A DNA stretch of 64,000 nucleotides. Origin: Isoetes taiwanensis (lineage: Eukaryota; Streptophyta; Lycopodiopsida; Isoetales; Isoetaceae). Shown piece after piece: positions 58,370-64,000 of this stretch. Within the stretch, counting starts at the first letter, position 1. The number at the start of each line of letters is the position of its first letter. A model generated the notes under the pieces. That model saw only the letters and a program-made list of their open reading frames with translations, did not search any database and had not been told where the DNA came from. The stretch covers positions 27,554,689 through 27,618,688 of the forward strand of contig JAJEKV010000005.1 of assembly GCA_021234155.1 (NCBI GenBank), in the 5' to 3' direction. Position numbers and translations under genes: made by a program.

Positions 58370-61300
58370 GTGCTCTAGCCTGTGCTCTATAAATATTAAC
58401 GTATATGAGATGCTTAAATACACCTCTAAAATCATCAGTAAGAAGTCATAAATTATACATTGGGCGCAGCTTAGGAAATATTTGAGGTACTCAAATTATA
58501 TTATAAAGATTATGTGAAAGATCAAGCACAATATAGATTTATATCTATACAAAAGATATTTTTTAATAGAAGGGCAAGACATAAATTTCATTACCACAAT
58601 CAGTGAAAAAAAGTACAATAAAATGAGAGAAGTGACTACAAAAGATCAATAGATATATCAATAGTACATTTAAGTCTATAAGACAAGTACAACAAAACAA
58701 TATACTAAACTCTCTCAAGTGTAAAAACTTACACAAAGAGGTTGCTAATTCTTATAGCTAGTAAGCTAAAATGGTTAACTCTTATGGCTGGAAACATGCA
58801 TGTTTCATATGGGCTTCTATTGTTTGGCTAATGTTAGACATGCTTAACATGTTTAGCGGTTACCGGTTACCTACCGTGGCTCAAAGCGAATAAAGTGTTT
58901 ATTTGGGTGACTACATGGGGAGATAATAGAAACCAAATCACAATAATAAATTTAGACTAGATAGACATTTGGCTTGCCTAACATGGATTAAAATGTCTAC
59001 TTTCTTTCATTTGCATCATAATTTGCATCATAATGAATACTAGAATTATGTGCCCGACGGTCATCATCTGGGATATGTGGAATGGCTTTAGGATAATAGA
59101 TTTTTCAACTGCAATGGAATACTATAGATATAATTGTCTCTGTAGATTAAATTGAATGCCACCATGTGAAGGGTATTTTGCATGATAGTAATTAAGAGAT
59201 AGCAAATGGACATCTCTACAAGGGATGAGAACAATCAAGTATAAACACAATATGAACTAATCTTTGGTATAATAGTTTATTTGTTCTAGCCCATTGTAGT
59301 TAGAGCATGATATTCCTGTTATAGATAGATACAATTTTTAATGTCCACGAGAAGCCGAAACTTAAGGGACCATGTGCATCTTGTATAGAAGATTCACAAA
59401 ATCTACATCGAATATTGTGCTTAAAAATGCTCCACAAGCTTGCTCGGTGACAATAGCGCCCAAGCACTATAAGGTCATACTTAATGAAAGACTTGATGGT
59501 TCTTTTGCTTCTCGAACATCCAATGTCAGTATAGATGAATTGTCTGTTGATGACAATTCTACAACCAATGGAGGCAAATGTGATGGTACTCTATTTCTTT
59601 TTCTTCTTTTTCTTCACTTTCACATATCATACTATAATTTGCTGATTTGTGTATCTATTTGTAAACACTAATGAATTAGACTCAACAACATCAACAACTA
59701 CTTGTGAGGTAAGTCAAATTTACTACTATCTTTGAATTGGTACCATGACATATTACCAATTTTTACCAATGCACAGCCAAACAAATTTGAAGATATAAAA
59801 CTTCAAGCCTTTGAGCTCATGAAGAAGGTACACCAAATAACATTTCTTTTATTGGAAGTCCATGGAAAACGAATTTTATGAGTAACCTCTAATAGGTGGA
59901 AAAAAATTCTGAACAGTTGGAGGAGATTTCAAGATCGAAAGCAACTGGACAATTCAACTCAAAATATGTCAATTATACTCTTGAGGAAATAAAAAATGCT
60001 ACAAATAATTTCTCCGCAAATGCGAAGCTAAGTGAAAGTCATTCTAGTACAATATACAAAGCGAGACTTCATTATACAGATGTGGCAATAAAATGTTTAA
60101 AGGATAATGTCATATGTGGATATGAAGAATTCCAAAATGAGGTATGGGCTATAAACTATCATTTTAAATTTAGACATATATGTCATAAAATATTATTTTT
60201 GATAAATCATCTGGCAGGTTGAGATGCTTATTAACCTTCAACATCCTCACATGCTTAGAGTCCTTGGTGCTTGTCTCGAGAACCAATCTATCGTTTATGA
60301 ATATGTTCCAAATGGAACTTTACAAGATCACTTATTTTCTACATCAAGCCATCCAAAACTTCCATGGTATATTCGGTTTCGTATTGCATATGAAGTATCT
60401 AGTGCAATATATTTTCTTCATACCAGGAAACCTCATCCGATAGTTCATCAACAAGTGCACCCAAGAAAAATTCTACTTGACAAGAACTATGGAAGCAAAC
60501 TTAGCGTTGGCTCACATAATCAATCTCTTAAAGCATATTTTATGTCTGAACATGAATATCAAGATCGAGTTGTTCCAATCCCAACCTCTGATGTCTACTG
60601 TCTGGGAATTCTAATGCTACAACTACTAACAGGAAAAGACAGTGATGATAGTAATATTTGGAAAGATGTTGATCGTGCTGTGTACCAGGGATCCTTATAT
60701 GATGTCTTAGATTCTAGTGCTGGGGAATGGCCCTTTATAGAGACCCTGCAAATGGCATATCTTGCTCTAGCATGCTCAAAAAGTTCAATTAATGATAGAC
60801 CAGCTTTAGAACCTGATATGTTGAATATATTGGAGAAAATAAAAGAATCTGGAGATGCACATATTGACAACTATAGCAACAGATCGCAGGAACAAAATAC
60901 ATTGAAATCCATATGTGTTCCAAAACATTATATTTGCCCAATAGAACAGGTATGCCCAAGTGTGGACAAAATGATTTACTTTATTCATATAACAAGGTCT
61001 ACAAAGATGCATTAACATTTATTTGAATCTCGTAGGATATAATGGAACATCCAGTGATAGCACAGGATGGTTTCACTTATGAGTATGCGGCGATAAAAGG
61101 CTGGTTGGAGGAACACGACACATCACCAATGACAAGCTTGAAACTAGAGCGTAAAGATTTAATACCAAACCACGCCCTCTGTTCCGCCATTGTTGAGTGG
61201 AAGTCGACATACACATGAAAGTCTTTTATTATAAACTTTATTTTAAAGATATATGTTCATGTACAAGAACATTCTCCAAGCAGGGAATGAGACTAGCATG

Positions 61301-61507
61301 GCTTGGGTATGAATTGACGACAAACATATAAGTATTATATTATAGCTCATCATTGCACAATGCACTAATGCCTCCCCTGCACCCAGCTTTCATTCCCTCT
61401 CCTCTACCATTTTGCTGGGATATTTCATAAAGTGTCACATTTCAAGGGTATGTCATTCAAGAAGTGGCTTGGCAAAGGATGATGGATATTGCCATCCCAT
61501 ATCATTA

Positions 61508-64000
61508 GGCACACAAGTATATGTCTTATAAGTTCAGCTGATACATATGTTTGAAGATGTTCAAGTAAGGGTCAATTTCCACCAATGGTTAGATTAAGTT
61601 AAATAGAGCAAATAGCGGAAACTTGCTTTCACACTAGCACTCAAGTTACTACCAGTTAAGTTAGGATTTGGTTAAATTTTAACTATGGTTAATTTAACTA
61701 GGCCACTTTCATATTGATAATAGTTAAGTTAAGTTAAAACTTTAACTGGACCCCTTATTTTAAACTAGAAGTTAAGTGACCTGGAAGAGGCACACTTCAT
61801 TAGAGAAAATATGGGATCTCATATGGTCCCATTATGGATATTCCAAAAAACCACATCAGCTTTTTGTGGTAACCAATAGGAGCTCAAGCCCTTTGCTTCT
61901 AATGCATACTACGTGGCAAAGGGATTTTTGAAGTTTTATAAAGTCGTATCCACATGGCTATTTTTCTATGGTCACTTGCCCCAATAGCCCATTAATTGTT
62001 TTGGTTAAAGGGCCGTGAGATATTGAGCCCCTTCTTCAAAATATACGTTCTCGGAAAGTGGGTTAAGAATCAAAGTGTTCCCGCGGATTTTTATTAGGGC
62101 GTCTATATTCATGAATTAGGTTTAGGTTCTGGATGCAAGTGCGATGAGCTATTCCTCCGACTGCGGAGCTGCGAAGGTATTCTATTAGTTATCACTAGGA
62201 TATGCTTACTTCGACCGCTTTTATACATATGGTAGAAGATTGGGCATCGCTTCAACTATCTCAAGGTATTCGGTAGGTGTTGGCATGCAAATTGTATTTT
62301 GTTATCCATTTTGGTGATTCCATAACTTGTTTTGTTCTGTGGTTCATGCATAATTCCAAATCAGAGAAAAAATAATCATTTTGATAAATGAGAGAAGACT
62401 GCAATATTGATGTATTGCTCTCTTTATTGAATCATGAGATGCAAGGCAACTCAACTCATCTGGTAAGCACTCCTTAAAGCCAAATGCAAGATATCATGCA
62501 AAAGGCACTTTGGGACATCAGGTTCAACTCCTGGAAGGCATATTTAGTTAGGTTCAAGAAGCTTGCATACAGCTTTGGTTATCTTACAGGAATATTCTGT
62601 AAATAGGTGCTCAAAATTAACCCTGCAAAGTGTTGATGTGTATGGTTTGATAATGAAATGTATATGGTTCTAATGCAGCTAGTAAAGATTTGACAATGAA
62701 ATGTATATGGTTCTAACAGAGCTATTTTAACAGTTGTGATCAGTTAACTAAGGAGGAGGAGAGTACTTATGTACACTTCAATGATTATTCGATACTGGAA
62801 GTTTGCCCGTATCTCTGAACATTTCTTATTAACAAAAAGAAGCTTAAGATTGATTGCTCCTAAACTCCTTGGAGATTTATAGAAGCCTCCAGTGATTTAG
62901 CTCTAGAGGATGAGTCAAAATCCAGCTGCATTACACATGCATAGTAAGAAACCAATGCTAGCAAAAGGTGCAAGATTCATGTGCAAGTAGATGATCTTCT
63001 GTCAAGGATCCTTCTTCAGCATCTCAGACTTACATTGGGAGGCATTTGGAAATTCTTAGTGACTGACATGATACTTCTGTCTGTATGTCATTCAACAGGC
63101 ATTTATCAATTCTTCATTGTTTAATGATGTTATTTGCAAATATTGCTCTTTTAAGTTCGGTTTCTTGCTCTTTCCTTTCTTTATATGTTGGCTCAACACG
63201 AGGTTAACTTTGGCTCCATTTAGATCGTTATATTTTACAAAACTGTATTTCTGTTCAATGTCAAGAAAGGTGTTTTATTTTACCCTTATATCATCAATAG
63301 AGCTGCAACTTTTACAAAGTTTATTGGGTCTTCAAATGTAGAATAAGTAGTTAAACAGCTTGTTAACAAATAGTTGCAAAGATCATGGTATTAGGTAGAA
63401 CAACATATCGTATATAAATTTACAGATTTGCAATGCAAAGAAAATATAACTTAGACATTATTTTCTGAATTTTTACTGTATGCATAAATCCAACAAAGCC
63501 AACTGCTTATTTCCATCTAACGGGGGGCTTTTATATGGGGTGTTCTGGCCTTTGAATCTAATTGCATTCTAGAAACAACTTGCTTTTTTAACATTGTAAC
63601 CAATCAAGATTTTCAACAACATAACTTGAATCCAGTATTCCCAAAACTAAGACTAACACCCTGTTACAATTTATTAGCCAAAGGTAGGGTCTCGGTTTCT
63701 TTTGAAACAAATGGCACTTGTCTCAATTAACAGATGCATTTTCTAAAAACTTACACATAAATCTAGGATAACTGGATCATGGCCTAGCCGATAGTTCAGA
63801 AGATGGTGTCTTACCGGAAGATTACCTAACCGCTGAAGTCTTGATTCCAAAACGTGCTAAGAAGAAGATATAATAATTCTCGGGAGAGCAAAGGAGAAGA
63901 ATAAATTCTCTTGTTGACGTCTACACGTGCACCGCTCTTCCAAAATGTGCAAATCTTTTGCACACGAGCCAAATTGACCTATGCACATGTGGCATGGTCA
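61508..64000. other. non-coding stretch
   Basis: The first 60 bases repeat 34119-34173. A TTAAGTTAA/TTAACTA-rich patch lies at 61590-61770. No gene, RNA gene or element end is recognised up to the window edge. Confidence 0.45.

Larger units (their letters stand above)
56111..61218 (+). pseudogene. USP / kinase-like / U-box E3 ligase gene, copy B, splice acceptor lost
   Basis: Exons correspond to copy A: 56111-56351, 56422-56540, 56618-56736, 59389-59585, (exon 5, end 59708), 59777-59827, 59896-60141, 60218-60949 and 61036-61218. The USP domain, kinase-like domain (VAIKCLK kept; HRD as HQQ; no DFG) and U-box (YICPIEQ ... HPVIAQDGFTYEYAAIKGWL) are all open. Exon 7 has CAG where copy A has the stop. 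However, about 28 bases around the 3' splice site of intron 4 and the start of exon 5 are missing (CTATTTG joins TAAACACTAATG at about 59660), so exon 5 cannot be spliced in as in copy A. Skipping exon 5 would shift the frame unless another acceptor is used. An 18-22-base in-frame-looking gap lies near the start of exon 1. Confidence 0.7.
55549..61507. repeat. segmental duplication, copy B
   Basis: Matches 10550-19810 apart from the 3.5-kb recombinase element. It ends at CATATCATTAGGCAC before ACAAGTATATGTC. The uninterrupted insertion site is at 55701-55720. Similarity extends through introns and flanks, so this is a genomic duplication and not a retrocopy. Confidence 0.9.

Noticed and set aside
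1-64000. tRNA, rRNA or organelle insertions
   Set aside because: I looked for cloverleaf-like and rRNA-like stretches by eye and found none I could support; only the tRNA-complementary copia primer site is present.

Overview
The window looks like nuclear DNA of a land plant. It carries an intronless PLS-class PPR gene with a DYW tail, two U-box E3 genes with an N-terminal USP domain and a kinase-like domain, a Ty1/copia element primed by initiator Met-tRNA, Helitron termini and short GT-AG introns. The mix of element types would fit a large, repeat-rich genome such as a fern, but that is a weak inference. There are no bacterial operons and I could place no rRNA or tRNA gene.

Layout. (1) 41-4513 is a 4.5-kb imperfect palindrome; each arm carries a decayed HUH-endonuclease (Rep-like) gene resembling Replitrons. 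(2) 6022-8553 (-) is an intact DYW-type PPR gene. (3) 10550-19810 and 55549-61507 are two copies of one segmental duplication, each holding a nine-exon USP/pseudokinase/U-box gene. Copy A is interrupted at 10721-14210 by a 3.5-kb element with inverted terminal repeats and an uninterrupted ten-exon gene for a tyrosine-recombinase-like (DUF3504/Crypton-type) protein. Copy B keeps the uninterrupted site. (4) 20.5-28.3 kb is a GC-richer block with more than 20 copies of a 20-24-bp palindrome (core TCGACTCGCGAGTCGA), larger hairpin arrays, a decayed minus-strand gene ending in an FCP1/NIF-like domain, and a DUF8039-like piece. (5) 29.5-32.4 kb is a broken DUF7869-type transposase-like gene. (6) 32.7-33.6 kb (-) is a fragment of a plant membrane-protein gene. 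(7) 35084-40949 is flanked by 713-bp LTRs and contains a 5'-truncated LINE rather than gag-pol. (8) 41.2-42.66 kb is a Helitron remnant invaded by a LINE 3' end. (9) 47.1-54.3 kb is a Ty3 gag-protease fragment split by a complete copia element with a perfect 5-bp target duplication. (10) 55205-55232 is a second Helitron 3' end.

How it fits together. Most of the window is nested transposon sequence around a few host genes. The duplication acts as an internal control: comparing copies dates and delimits the recombinase element, a MITE and the lesions in the U-box genes. Copy A has a premature stop; copy B has lost a splice acceptor. The two strongest candidates for something undescribed are the TIR-bounded tyrosine-recombinase element and the palindrome-dense block at 20.5-28.3 kb; the palindromic Rep element is third.

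Limits: everything was read by eye from sequence and translations, with no database search. Family names rest on motif recognition. Several genes show many single-base frame changes; some could be assembly indels, especially at homopolymers.
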